Shown: positions 1-8,500 of the stretch, piece after piece
Position numbering within the stretch: the stretch's first letter is position 1
How the letters are laid out: the number at the start of each line of letters is the position of its first letter
Source of the DNA: Synechococcus sp. ATX 2A4
GTDB taxonomy: Bacteria > Cyanobacteriota > Cyanobacteriia > PCC-6307 > Cyanobiaceae
Assembly: GCF_024346375.1 (NCBI RefSeq)
Contig: NZ_JAGQCV010000014.1
Span: forward strand, 1 to 64,000
Direction: 5' to 3'
DNA: 64,000 bases
Translations under genes and position numbers: made by a program
Notes under the pieces: generated by a model
Database searches by the model: none
What the model was told of the DNA's origin: nothing
Seen by the model: only the letters and a program-made list of their open reading frames with translations

Positions 1-111
1 AGACCACACAGCGCACTGGGAGGCAAAACTCCCCAAGAGGTCTACACTGAGACCAAACACTGTTCCTCCCGTCCTGGGTTAACGATGTCAGGGGCCGAAT
101 CTGTCCAGTAA
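1..111 (+). CDS. IS3-family transposase, C-terminal 36 residues (partial)
   Basis: Frame 1 is open from the window edge to a TAA at 109-111. It encodes RPHSALGGKTPQEVYTETK and then a short tail. The RPHSALGG-TP-EVY pattern is the standard C-terminal end of the rve-type integrase/transposase domain in IS3-family OrfB proteins, which carry out DDE-type DNA strand transfer. The catalytic triad lies upstream of the window and is not visible. The family assignment rests on this short but distinctive motif, so the subfamily is not resolved. Whether the complete element is still active cannot be told. Confidence 0.6.
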   Translation, partial: RPHSALGGKTPQEVYTETKHCSSRPGLTMSGAESVQ

Positions 112-126
112 AAGGCACCCACCTCA
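1..126 (+). mobile_element. right end of an IS3-family insertion sequence (partial)
   Basis: Only the last part of the element is inside the window. It carries the transposase 3' end (1-111). The probable right terminal inverted repeat follows and ends in CACCTCA at about 126; IS3-family ends characteristically finish in CA. The reading frame of an MmeI-like protein resumes from codon 129, so the element appears to be inserted inside that gene. The left end, the target-site duplication and the subgroup cannot be judged from here. Confidence 0.6.
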
Positions 127-128
127 GA

Positions 129-1202
129 GTGCTCTGGAGCTGGATGTTGCAACAGGGAATGCACATCTTCTTTGCCCATCGAACGTTCTGCTGGAGCAAT
201 GAAGCGCGAGGCAAGGCCGCTGTTCATTGTGTAATTGTGGGATTTGGTGCAGAAGACATAACGCCTAAATGGCTATTTTCCTACGACGACATTAAGGGCG
301 AGCCATTGCGAAGCCAGGCTAAGACGATTAATCCGTATCTTGTGGACGGGCCAAACCTCACATTGGTTAATCGCAGCAAACCCCTCTGCGCAGTGGCGCA
401 CATTGCGATTGGCAACAAACCAATAGACGGCGGTCATTATCTCTTCACTCCCGAAGAACGGGATTTATTTCTTCAATTGGAGCCCTTGGCCACGCCTTAT
501 TTCCATCGCTGGATCGGTGCTCATGAGTTTCTCAACGGGTATGAGCGATGGTGCCTATGGCTAGGCGACTGCTCACCAGCTCAACTGCAGGCCATGCCCG
601 AAGCAATGAAAAGAGTTAAGGCAGTGCAGCAATCACGGTTAGCAAGCAAAAGTACACCGACCCAGAAGCTGGCAGCCACTCCAACGCGCTTTCATGTAGA
701 AAACTTTCCTACGGGCTCCTTTCTGGTCATTCCTGAAGCTTCCTCAGAACGGCGACACTATTTGCCTATAGGATTTGAACAACCGCCCACGATGTGCAGC
801 AATCTGGTCAAGATTCTTCCAGATGCAACTCTATACCAATTCGGCATTCTCTCCTCGCTGATGCACAACGCTTGGATGCGCACTGTCTGCGGACGTCTCA
901 AGAGCGACTATCGCTATTCTGTCGGTATCGTCTATAATAACTTTCCCTGGCCGCTACATCCCAGCGACAGGCAGCAACAGGCTGTGGAAGCAGCCGCTCA
1001 AGCCGTCCTTGATGCCCGCGTTGCCTTTCCGGATTCAAACCTTGCCCAGCTCTATGATCCCCTCACGATGCCACCCGTTCTCAGCAAAGCACATCAGGCC
1101 CTAGATCAAGTTGTAGACAAAGCATATGGCAATCTCAAGTTTCAATCTGAGGCCGCCAGAATGAGTTTTCTGCTTCAGCTCTATCAGAAATATCTACAAT
1201 GA
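129..1202 (+). pseudogene. MmeI-like restriction/DNA methyltransferase, C-terminal remnant
   Basis: This 357-codon frame encodes the C-terminal part of an MmeI-type (type IIL-like) restriction-modification protein. FFAHRTFCWSNEARGKAAVHCVIVGF marks the end of the methylase domain. It is followed by the target-recognition region (RFHVENFPTGSFLVIPE) and then the typical C-terminal block (YDPLTMPP near residue 310, then a helical end). Full-length relatives exceed 900 residues and carry the SAM-binding and NPPY motifs, which are missing here. The frame opens at a GTG directly after the IS end, with no convincing ribosome site, and a stop lies upstream at 48-50. I read it as the 3' part of a gene split by the insertion element and not as a functional short gene. 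Confidence 0.75.
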
Positions 1203-1349
1203 TTTGCTCGAATGTGGCCCCATGTAATTACCCTGGAGCACCTAACATCCAGATGCAGAAGATGGGGGCAAAGGTTGTATTTTCAACCAGATCCTGCCCG
1301 CTTCTGATCTGGAGCGTTAGGCATCACAATCAGACCTCACTCTACCGCC

Positions 1350-1739
1350 ATGTCCTTCAGCCGAATCCTTACGAACATCTGCGCCGACGATCTCGCCGCT
1401 TGCCGTGACTTCTACGTTCAGCTGCTGGGCTTTGTGGTGAAGTACGACAGTGATTGGTACGTGCAGCTGGGAGCCCCGGGGCCCTTGGAGCTTGAGTTCG
1501 GCATCATCAAGCGGACGCATGACCTCGTCCCCAAGGCCTACCAGACCGCTCCGACAGGGATGTATGTGACCTTCGTTGTTCCGGATGTGGATGAGGTCTA
1601 CAAGAAGGCACAGGAGATGGGTGCAAAAATTATCCAGGAACCGCGAAACGAGTTCTACGGCCAACGCCGGTTCCTGGTGCTTGACCCAGCCGGTTGCCTC
1701 ATCGATGTGTGCTCGCCATGGAGCGAGCAGGAGAAGTGA
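1350..1739 (+). CDS. VOC-family (glyoxalase/bleomycin-resistance fold) protein
   Basis: A 129-residue protein with the vicinal-oxygen-chelate fold. It shows a first beta-alpha-beta-beta-beta module (RILTNICADDLAACRDFYVQLLGF) and a second (MYVTFVVPDVDEVYKKAQEMGAKI, ending in LVLDPAGCLIDVCSP). The length is normal for a one-domain VOC protein. The D-P-x-G-x-x-x-D end is typical, but the metal ligands seen in glyoxalase I are not clear, so the substrate is unknown. Related proteins range from lyases to drug-binding proteins. It stands alone between the broken methyltransferase gene and arsC. The 147 bases before it show no clear promoter. Confidence 0.85.
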   Translation: MSFSRILTNICADDLAACRDFYVQLLGFVVKYDSDWYVQLGAPGPLELEFGIIKRTHDLVPKAYQTAPTGMYVTFVVPDVDEVYKKAQEMGAKIIQEPRNEFYGQRRFLVLDPAGCLIDVCSPWSEQEK

Positions 1740-1916
1740 GCCCCGTCACCACCCCGATCAGCTCCTTTAGGTTGGCTTCAGCAGCGGTGCCGGTTCAAGA
1801 CACAACACCTTCGATGGTGACCAAGCAGGCCACCGAAGGACAAGGAGTAAGGGGGGGGGGCGCACCGCGCATTCGTTGGCGATCTGCATCACCTTGGCGG
1901 CCGGGCCACGCTCTCT

Positions 1917-2363
1917 TCAGGCCCGCTGCAGATCGCTGCCCAACAGGTCGCCGATCCGCTGGGCCAGCACGTCGAAGCAGGTGGAGAAGGCCGTTCTGGC
2001 CTCTTCCATCTCTGTGTGCGCTGCAGGGTCGGGCAGCCCCCAATGCAGCCGCGTGGTGTCGGCTGGCAGCGGGTCGCAGTGACGGGCCGCGTGATCGCAC
2101 ACGGTGATCACCAGATCGAACGGGTCGGCGGAGGCCTCCAGCACCGCCGCCAGGCTCTTGCTGGCGTATTGGCTGGGATCCACCGGCAGGCGGCTGATCT
2201 GCTCCAGCGCCAGCGGGTGGACCCGCCCGGTGGGGGCGCTGCCGGCGCTGACGACCTCAACGGCCCCCTGACCGAGGGCCTGAAACAGGGCTTCGGCCAT
2301 GATGCTGCGCGCCGAATTGCCGGTGCACACCACCAGCACCCGCTGTCTGGTTCTCTTCGTCAT
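1917..2363 (-). CDS. arsC: arsenate reductase, low-molecular-weight phosphatase type
   Basis: A 148-residue protein opening with VLVVCTGNSARSIMAEAL, the CX5R phosphatase loop (C13-T-G-N-S-A-R-S) of the thioredoxin-linked ArsC/LMW tyrosine phosphatase fold. Further landmarks are VVSAGSAPTGRVHP, VITVCDHAARHCDPLP (the redox cysteine region) and HWGLPDPA, which holds the general-acid aspartate. Arsenate reductases of this class reduce arsenate to arsenite for export; no arsB, acr3 or arsR lies beside it here. A LMW tyrosine phosphatase role is less likely because the cysteines after VITVCD are present. The 177 bases downstream toward the VOC gene contain a run of ten G (1851-1860). Confidence 0.9.
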   Translation of the reverse strand: MTKRTRQRVLVVCTGNSARSIMAEALFQALGQGAVEVVSAGSAPTGRVHPLALEQISRLPVDPSQYASKSLAAVLEASADPFDLVITVCDHAARHCDPLPADTTRLHWGLPDPAAHTEMEEARTAFSTCFDVLAQRIGDLLGSDLQRA

Positions 2364-2524
2364 GAGGTTGCTGCTGGATTGGATTGGTCAGGGGCGGCAC
2401 CCGTCGTCGGGCCGTGGTGTACCGCTCAAGAGCGGGTGAACCGCTCTGGAACTACCGACAGCGGGCGGAATCGGATGGCCGCGCCTGGCGTCTGCCCGTC
2501 CTGCACAGGCAACGCCCCACGCGC

Positions 2525-2560
2525 GCTTATTCAAGGAAAGCCCCTGATTCTTGAATAAGC
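2525..2560. promoter_or_regulatory. 11-bp inverted repeat upstream of the Fic fragment
   Basis: GCTTATTCAAG (2525-2535) and CTTGAATAAGC (2550-2560) are perfect reverse complements separated by 14 bases. A third imperfect half, CTTGTTCAAG, lies at 2567-2576, next to the likely TTG start at 2595. Position and symmetry suggest an operator for the fic gene. It is followed by no T-run, so a terminator is less likely. Confidence 0.45.
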
Positions 2561-2594
2561 TGCAGGCTTGTTCAAGGTTCGCGGAGGAAGCCCC

Positions 2595-2870
2595 TTGCAG
2601 CGCGTCGACACGGGCCGCTACGAGATCACCAGCACCGCTGGGGAGTCCGTTCGCGCCTTCGTGCCGGCCCCGTTGCCGCCAGAGCCGCCCGTTCTGCTCG
2701 ATGGCGGCCTGCAGGGACTGCACGAGCGGGCGCTGCTGGCTTGCGGGCGCCTGGATGGCGTGTCAGCCCTGCTGCCCGACCGGGAACTCTTTCTCTACGC
2801 CTACGTGCGGCGTGAAGCCCTGCTGTCCTCCCAGATCGAGGGCACCCAGTCGTCCCTAGCAGCTTGGTGA
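2595..2870 (+). pseudogene. Fic-family protein, N-terminal fragment
   Basis: The frame encodes the Fic N-terminal region: RYEITSTAGESVRAFVPAPL, then AYVRREALLSSQIEGTQSSL, the typical helix that precedes the Fic core. It stops six codons after that point, so the catalytic HPFxxGNGR loop is absent. Fic proteins of this class are about 370 residues and modify targets by AMP or related transfer. The start is probably the TTG at 2595, because GGAGGA lies eight bases before it. The break point at about 2864 joins directly, head to head, to the truncated drmMI gene on the other strand. This is a clean deletion junction and the product is expected to be inactive. Confidence 0.8.
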
Positions 2871-4077
2871 GCACCCGCTCCACCACGTCGTCGCTGATGG
2901 ACGGCACGGAGACCAACGGCCCATCGGTGTAAGCCGTTTTTGCCTTGCGGCCTTCCAGGAAGGGGTAGGCGTCGGGATCAAACAGATCGCCATGCCGGGC
3001 CGGCAGATAGGCCTCGCTGGAGCCGCCACCGTCGTAGACGAGGCGGAACAAACTCAGCAGCGAGGCCCAGGCTCCCCGCCGGCCTTCCATGGCGTTCTGG
3101 TAGTCAGCTCGGTCTTGCCGCAGCCGCTGCGCCAGGCCGCCCACGCTGTAGTGCTGGTCGTAGCGCGAATCGGTGGGCATCAGTTCTTCGTCTTCGGCGT
3201 AGAGCAGGAACACCAGCCGCAGCAGCACGGTGATCAAGCCGCCGTAGATGTGGCTGGGGTCGTCCACCTTCAGGCCTGCAGCATCAAACCCACGCAGCAG
3301 GATCCACAGCGCCTCCAGCACCTGCTCGGCCAGGCGGGAGCTCACCTCGTTCTGTTCCTTGCGGCTCTGCTCCATCAGTGGCCGCAGGCGCGTGTTGCTG
3401 GCGCCGCCTTCAAACAGGCGATCGGGGCCCAGCAGCATCTGCAGCGCCGCCAACATCGGTCGCCCGTCGACCGTGGTCATCGGCTCCAGCGGAAAGCTGA
3501 GGTGGCCGCTGGATTCGCCGCGCGGGGCGTACACCAGCCGCAGGGCCACTCCGTTCCAGAGCAGGCCGATCGGGTGCTCGCTTTCTTTCAGCAGCCGCTC
3601 CAAGCGCTGCTGCGGTGTGGCCTCCCAACAGCGGCGGCCATCGGCTCCCTTGGGGAGAGCATCGAATGGGGTGCCTACGGGCAACTCCTGGACCAGCAGC
3701 TGGGCCTTGAGCGGTCCATCCCCTTGGCTGGGTTCGGGGACGACCCAATCGGGGCGGAGCACCTCGTCGTAGTCGTCGAGGTGCACGGCCACCGGTGCCG
3801 GCAGCTCCTCGGGCGTGCGGAGGTCGCCGGACTGCCAGGCCAGCACTTCCTCACAGAACAGCTCAAAACTGGGGGCCACGCTCAGCCACTGCTCGCCCAC
3901 GGGCTGGTCTTCCAGCAGTTGCTCCAGCCGTTGCTGCCAGTCGGCCAGCACGGTGGTGGCACTCTCCGGGAAAACCCCCAGCCGATTGAGCACCACAGGC
4001 TCCACCACCAGGCCCACCGGCTGGGCCATGCCCTTCCACTCCTCGTGGGTGTGAACCCCAGGGGCACGCGGTGGCAT
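2865..4077 (-). pseudogene. drmMI: DISARM DrmMI-like DNA methyltransferase, N-terminal fragment
   Basis: About 404 residues from ATG 4077 to VERVLTKLL at 2865 match the N-terminal region of class 1 DISARM adenine methyltransferases (DrmMI): HEEWKGMAQPVGLVVEP, then HIYGGLITVLLRLVFLLYAEDE and FPFLEGR-type blocks. After 2865 the frame runs into antisense Fic sequence. The whole SAM-binding and NPPF-bearing part is therefore lost; complete proteins of this family exceed 1000 residues. The gene lies downstream of drmD in the same orientation, the class 1 DISARM order, but two genes are inserted between them. The link to DISARM rests partly on the DrmD neighbour. A methylation function is not possible from this fragment. 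Confidence 0.65.
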
Positions 4078-4152
4078 CAGGTGCGACCCTCCATGGCTGC
4101 GCAACCGAAATGGATCCATACTGGCTGCAGCGATGTTGCCTGCCTGGTTGCC

Positions 4153-4398
4153 ATGGCCAAGACCCTCACCCTCAAGAACCTGCCGGAGGAGCTCCATGCC
4201 CGGCTTAGTGCTGCGGCCAAGCGGCACCGCCGCAGCCTCAACCAGGAGGCGATCGTCTGCCTGGAGTCAGGTCTTGGAGCCGACGTTCCCTCCGTTGAAG
4301 AGGAGCTGGCGAGAATCAGGGGGTTGCGCGAAAGCCTCGGGCCCCGCAGCTTTGATCCTGACGAGATTGATGCGTTCAAGCGCGAGGGTCGGCCTTGA
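4153..4398 (+). CDS. VapB/FitA-like antitoxin (ribbon-helix-helix)
   Basis: An 81-residue protein. MAKTLTLKNLPEELHARLSA starts with the short beta strand and helix of an Arc/FitA-type ribbon-helix-helix DNA-binding domain, followed by KRHRRSLNQEAIVCLE. The acidic C-terminal half (SVEEELARIRGLRESL) fits a toxin-binding tail. Its stop overlaps the TTG start of the PIN toxin by four bases (4395-4398), giving translational coupling and the antitoxin-first order of type II modules. As in the family, it would bind and neutralise the toxin and repress its own promoter in the 75 bases between 4078 and 4152. The module sits inside the decayed DISARM locus, on the opposite strand. Confidence 0.85.
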   Translation: MAKTLTLKNLPEELHARLSAAAKRHRRSLNQEAIVCLESGLGADVPSVEEELARIRGLRESLGPRSFDPDEIDAFKREGRP

Positions 4399-4796
4399 TC
4401 GTCGTTGACACCAACGTGCTGGCCTACCTGCTGTTGGGTGGACCCAGAACGGAGCAGGCTGAGGTCCTCCGGCGGCATCACCGCCAATGGGCGGCCCCAC
4501 CGCTTTGGCGCAGCGAGTTTCGCAATGTCCTCACGGGTTACCTGCGGCGTGATCTCTTGCCTTTCCCCAAGGCCCTGGTGCTGATGCAGGAGGCTGAGGA
4601 GATCCTCTCGGCCCATGAAGAAAAGGTCAGCACTGAGCATGTCCTGAAACTTGTGAGCAGCAGTCGCTGCAGTGCCTACGACTGTGAATTCGTCGCTGTC
4701 GCCCAGCATTTGAGCGTGCCGCTGATCACAGAAGATCACGCCATCCTGACGGCGTTTCCCGATGTGGCGCAATCGCTTCATCAGGCCACCTCCTGA
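4395..4796 (+). CDS. VapC-like PIN-domain RNase toxin
   Basis: A 133-residue PIN-domain protein. The four acidic positions expected for the metal site are present: D5 in VVDTNVLA, E41 in WRSEFRN, D96 in SAYDCEFVA and D114 in ITEDHAIL. VapC toxins cut tRNA or rRNA; the target cannot be deduced here. The start is TTG at 4395, overlapping the antitoxin stop; no ATG start exists nearby and the codon directly precedes the first PIN strand. The 3' end overlaps the convergent nucleotidyltransferase gene by 16 bases (4781-4796). The module looks intact and unlike the broken genes around it. Confidence 0.9.
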   Translation: MIVVDTNVLAYLLLGGPRTEQAEVLRRHHRQWAAPPLWRSEFRNVLTGYLRRDLLPFPKALVLMQEAEEILSAHEEKVSTEHVLKLVSSSRCSAYDCEFVAVAQHLSVPLITEDHAILTAFPDVAQSLHQATS

Positions 4797-5587
4797 AGAA
4801 CAGCTGCCTGCATGTGCGATTCCAGACTGTCGAACCAATGGCGCAAACAGTCGCGCAGTGGCCCCGCCTCCGACAGCGCCCAGGGTGTGTCCCGATTGGG
4901 CTCAGGATCGCCCTCGCCAGGATCGAGATAGGCCACGGCAGCTTGGGTGAGGGTGTTCAGCGTGGCGGGGTCGGGGTGCCAGCCAGGGATTGACCCTGCT
5001 ATCCGGTTGCTGAGTTCCAGCAAATCACGGCACTTGCGTGAGGGGATGTCCTGGGCAATCAGAACGGCGCGCAGATAGGTTTCCAAGCAGCGCTGGATCA
5101 GGAACAGGCCGCTCAGATAGCCGCGCGGTAGATCAGGTAGAAGCGTTGCCATGCGCCAGTGCCGTTCGGCGCGTGCGATCCATTCATCCACCACCGGATT
5201 GCGCATTGGGATGGCAGCGCCGGGACGTTCGAGCGTGCTGCGCTCCAGCTCCCCATGCAGCAGCTCACCGTGATCCAATGCCTCGCGGAGATAGGGATCA
5301 CCCCAGCAATAGCGGGGTGCGATTTCCTCGGGTCGCCGCAGATGCAGATCCAGCGGAAAATCGGCGGCGCCGGCTGCAAGCAGGGCCTCCACTTTCTCCC
5401 GCGGCTTGTTCTCAAACGGCATCACCACCAGCAGGTCGGCATCGGAATCCCAGCGGGCATCGCCACGGGCCTGGGAGCCGAACAAGATGATCTGTTCAGG
5501 GGCAAAGTGCTCCACCAGCCGCTGGGTGAAAGCGTTCAGCGCTTCGCGGGTCACGAGGGGGGCGAGGGTGGCGATGGCGTTCGTCAT
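4781..5587 (-). CDS. nucleotidyltransferase (MNT-like) fused to HEPN-type domain
   Basis: 268 residues. The N-terminal domain has the minimal nucleotidyltransferase signature IILFGSQARGD (G37, S38) and WDSDADLLVV (D49, D51). The C-terminal half, from about residue 130 (WIARAERHWRMATLL, then YLSGLFLIQRCLETYLRAVL), is an all-helical HEPN domain of the kind fused to or paired with such transferases. The usual K-T/H-D-L motif of HEPN reads KCRDLLEL here, so the histidine is replaced. MNT/HEPN pairs act as toxin-antitoxin or NMP-transfer systems. Its ATG overlaps the drmD stop by four bases (5584-5587), so the two are translated as one unit. The role in defence is inferred. Confidence 0.8.
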   Translation of the reverse strand: MTNAIATLAPLVTREALNAFTQRLVEHFAPEQIILFGSQARGDARWDSDADLLVVMPFENKPREKVEALLAAGAADFPLDLHLRRPEEIAPRYCWGDPYLREALDHGELLHGELERSTLERPGAAIPMRNPVVDEWIARAERHWRMATLLPDLPRGYLSGLFLIQRCLETYLRAVLIAQDIPSRKCRDLLELSNRIAGSIPGWHPDPATLNTLTQAAVAYLDPGEGDPEPNRDTPWALSEAGPLRDCLRHWFDSLESHMQAAVLQEVA

Positions 5588-8500
5588 GGCGCCACCTGCA
5601 GCGGCCAGAGCACAATCGCCCCGGCGGGCTCAATCCTCGGGGCTGTGGCCACCTCGAACGTGCGCCGGATCGCAGCCGGCTCCAGCTCCAGATCCCGCTC
5701 GATCCGCGTCAGCCGTTTATCCCAGTAGGAGCGGTTGTCGCGCAGCTGGCGCAGCTCGTGGTCGGCAAAACCAAGGGCCAGCTGTTCGAACTCACTGTCG
5801 TGCTTGGTGCGGGTTTTGAGGATCCGCTCCCGCTGCTCCTGCAGCACCTTCACGAAGGCGTTGGCCTCATCCTCAGCGCGCTTGCCCAGCTGGGCTTTGG
5901 CGCGCTCGGCCCGTTCGGCGGCGATGGCTTCCAAGCGGTCCTTGAGTTGGGCCACATCGGCCGGCAGCTGTTCCCGCAGCTGGCGCTGGATGCCTTCATC
6001 CACCGCCGGCAGGCGTTCGCGCAGGCTGGTTTCCAGGTCGGCCAGGGCCATGTCGGTCTTGGTGGCGTTCAGCACCCGCAGCCGCCGGGCTGGATCAGCC
6101 GGGTCCCATTCGGCCACCAGCTCCAGCACCTCATCGTGCAGGCGGGCGGCACCGTGGCCGTACAGCGACAACCGAGCCAGCAGGATCAGCTTGGCGGTGT
6201 CGTCATGGGTGGCGATCACTGCGGCCCGGCTCAGCTCTTCTCCCTGGAACCCCCGCACCAGGAAGCGGTTGAGCAGTCGCTGCACCAAGGGGTGCTCCAG
6301 ATGCAGATGCACCCGGTCGGCATTCACCTCCTTGGGGTCTTTGAACACCACGGGCTGGGGCGCTGTGTTGCGCCGCCACTCCCAGAGCTTCTCGCCGGGG
6401 CGGCGAGGGCGCCGCAGGGCATCCAGCACGTCCCCCCAGCTCTGCTCGCCTCCGGGCAGCTCATCGGCCGCCGGGAAGATCCATTCGGCCCGCTCGGGAT
6501 CGGTCTCTGCCACCGCAGGATCCCGGGCTATCAGTTGAGGCACCGATCGATTCCCCAGCCCGCTCCCCTGGGCGCTCACCCGCAGGCTGGTGTTGAGCGC
6601 ATCGCGGAAGAGATCACTGCTGAAGTGGAGCCAGTCTTCCGACTTCTGCAGGGCCTTCTCCAGCCGTGCCACCTGCTGGCGGAGCTCGTCTTCTCGCTCG
6701 CGGCTGTTGTCCTCCAGCTCCAGGTTGACCAGGGCCTGACGGCGTTTGTAGCCCTCCTCCTGATCCACCCCCTGGATCTGCGCCATCACCTCGTTGATGG
6801 CGGTGGGATTGATTCCCTTGGCCAACAGCTCATTCAGCCGTCCCACCACCACCGGCGGCAGGGAACCGAGGGTTTTGCGGATCTCCTCGGTTTTCTTGAC
6901 CAACACATCCAGTACCCGGTCTTCCTCGCGGTCGGCCAGCACGAAGTAGTGGCAGAACACCTCTGGGGCGCGCTGCAGGGTGCGGTCGATGCGGCCGTTG
7001 CGCTGCTCCATCCGCCCCGGGTTCCAGGGCACGTCGAAGTGGAACAGGTAGCGGCAGTGGTTCTGCAGGTTCACCCCCTCCCGCGCAGCATCGGTGGCGA
7101 TCAGGATGCGGAGTGGATCCTGATCGGGCGGGCTGTTGAAGCTGCGCTTGAGCGCTTCCCGCTTTTCATCGCCGATGCCGCCATGGAAGGTGGCGATGCG
7201 TTCCCGTTCCCGGTCGCTGCCGGCGATCAACGATTCGATCCGCTCCTGCAGCCAGCGCTTGGTGTCGGCGTACTCGGTGAAGATCAACAGCCGCTCGCCG
7301 TTCCACTCGGCGCCCTCCTGCCCCAGATCAGGGCAGAGGTGCTGCTGAATCCAGCGGCGTAGGTAGGTGATGCGGGCATCAGGCTCGTAGCGGGCGCGCT
7401 CGCTGATGCGCTGCATGTCCTTGAGCAGCTCCCATTCCTGGGGCCCTGCGCCCAGTTCGGTGGTAGCTAGCGCCAGCCGATGCTCCTGCTCAGCTTCCCG
7501 CTCGACGCTGTCTTCATCGGCGTCGGCGCGCTCGTCGTCGCCGTCGATGCCCTGCTGCAGCAGCTTCAGCTGCTGGGGGTCTCGGGCCGTGCGCAGGCGC
7601 TCGCCGGCATCGCGCCGCCGCAGCGTGTCGCAATGCACGCCCAACGTGCGGTGAAAGGCCTCGATCGAGCTGAGCAGCCGTTTCTGCAGGTTGGTGACCA
7701 CCAACAGTTCGGCGGCGCGCTGTTTGCTGCTCGCTCCCTTGAGCCGCTCTTCCCGCAGGGTGCGGTAGGCCTTGAGCAGGCGGGCCAGCTCCAGCTCGGG
7801 TGTGGAGGGATCCAATCCCTCAAGCACCACGGGCACCACCTCACGCTTGGGCAGCTCCTCGCCGATCCGGCGCAGGTCTTCCTTGAGGCGCCGCACCAGC
7901 ACGGGCTCCAGGTCGGCCTTGTTGCGCACTGGCACCCCGCGGCAGAAGCGGGTGGGATCCAGGATTTCCAGCAGAGCCGAGAAGCTGTTGCTGTGGCCGT
8001 TGTGGGGCGTGGCCGAGAGGAACAGCTTGTGCTCGAAGCAGCCGGCCAAGCCGCGGATGGCCCGGGTGAGCTTGGAGTCGACGGCAATCCTGGAGCCACT
8101 GGAAGGAGCGGCGTTGTGGGCTTCATCGAGGATCAGCAGGGCCTTCTCGCCATCCCCAAGCCAATCGCGCAGGGCGCCGGCGTAGTCCTCATTGCGCACC
8201 AGCGCCTGGCTGAGGATGAAGCGGGTGTGGGTGGCCCAGGGGTTGATGCCCCAGCCCCGCTCGCGCCGCATCCGCGAGACGTACTCGCGGTTCATCACCG
8301 CAAACGGCAAACCGAAGCGGCTCTCCATTTCACCCTGCCACTGCAGCACCACCGACGGCGGTGCCACCACCACCACCCGCTGCACCTTCTGGCGCAGCAG
8401 CAGCTCGCGCATGATCAGCCCGGCTTCGATCGTCTTGCCCAGGCCCACGTCGTCGGCGATGAATAGAGCCACCCGCGGCATCCGCAGGGCTTTGCGCAGC

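Noticed and set aside
1741-1916. Terminator between the VOC gene and arsC around 1808-1839
   Set aside because: CCTTCG and CGAAGG pair over a long loop only imperfectly and no T-run follows. The G10 tract at 1851-1860 is notable but has no clear role.
5758-7362. Long plus-strand frame (534 codons) opposite drmD
   Set aside because: It is fully antisense to the intact helicase and reads as Gln/His/Leu-rich GC-skew noise without domain motifs.
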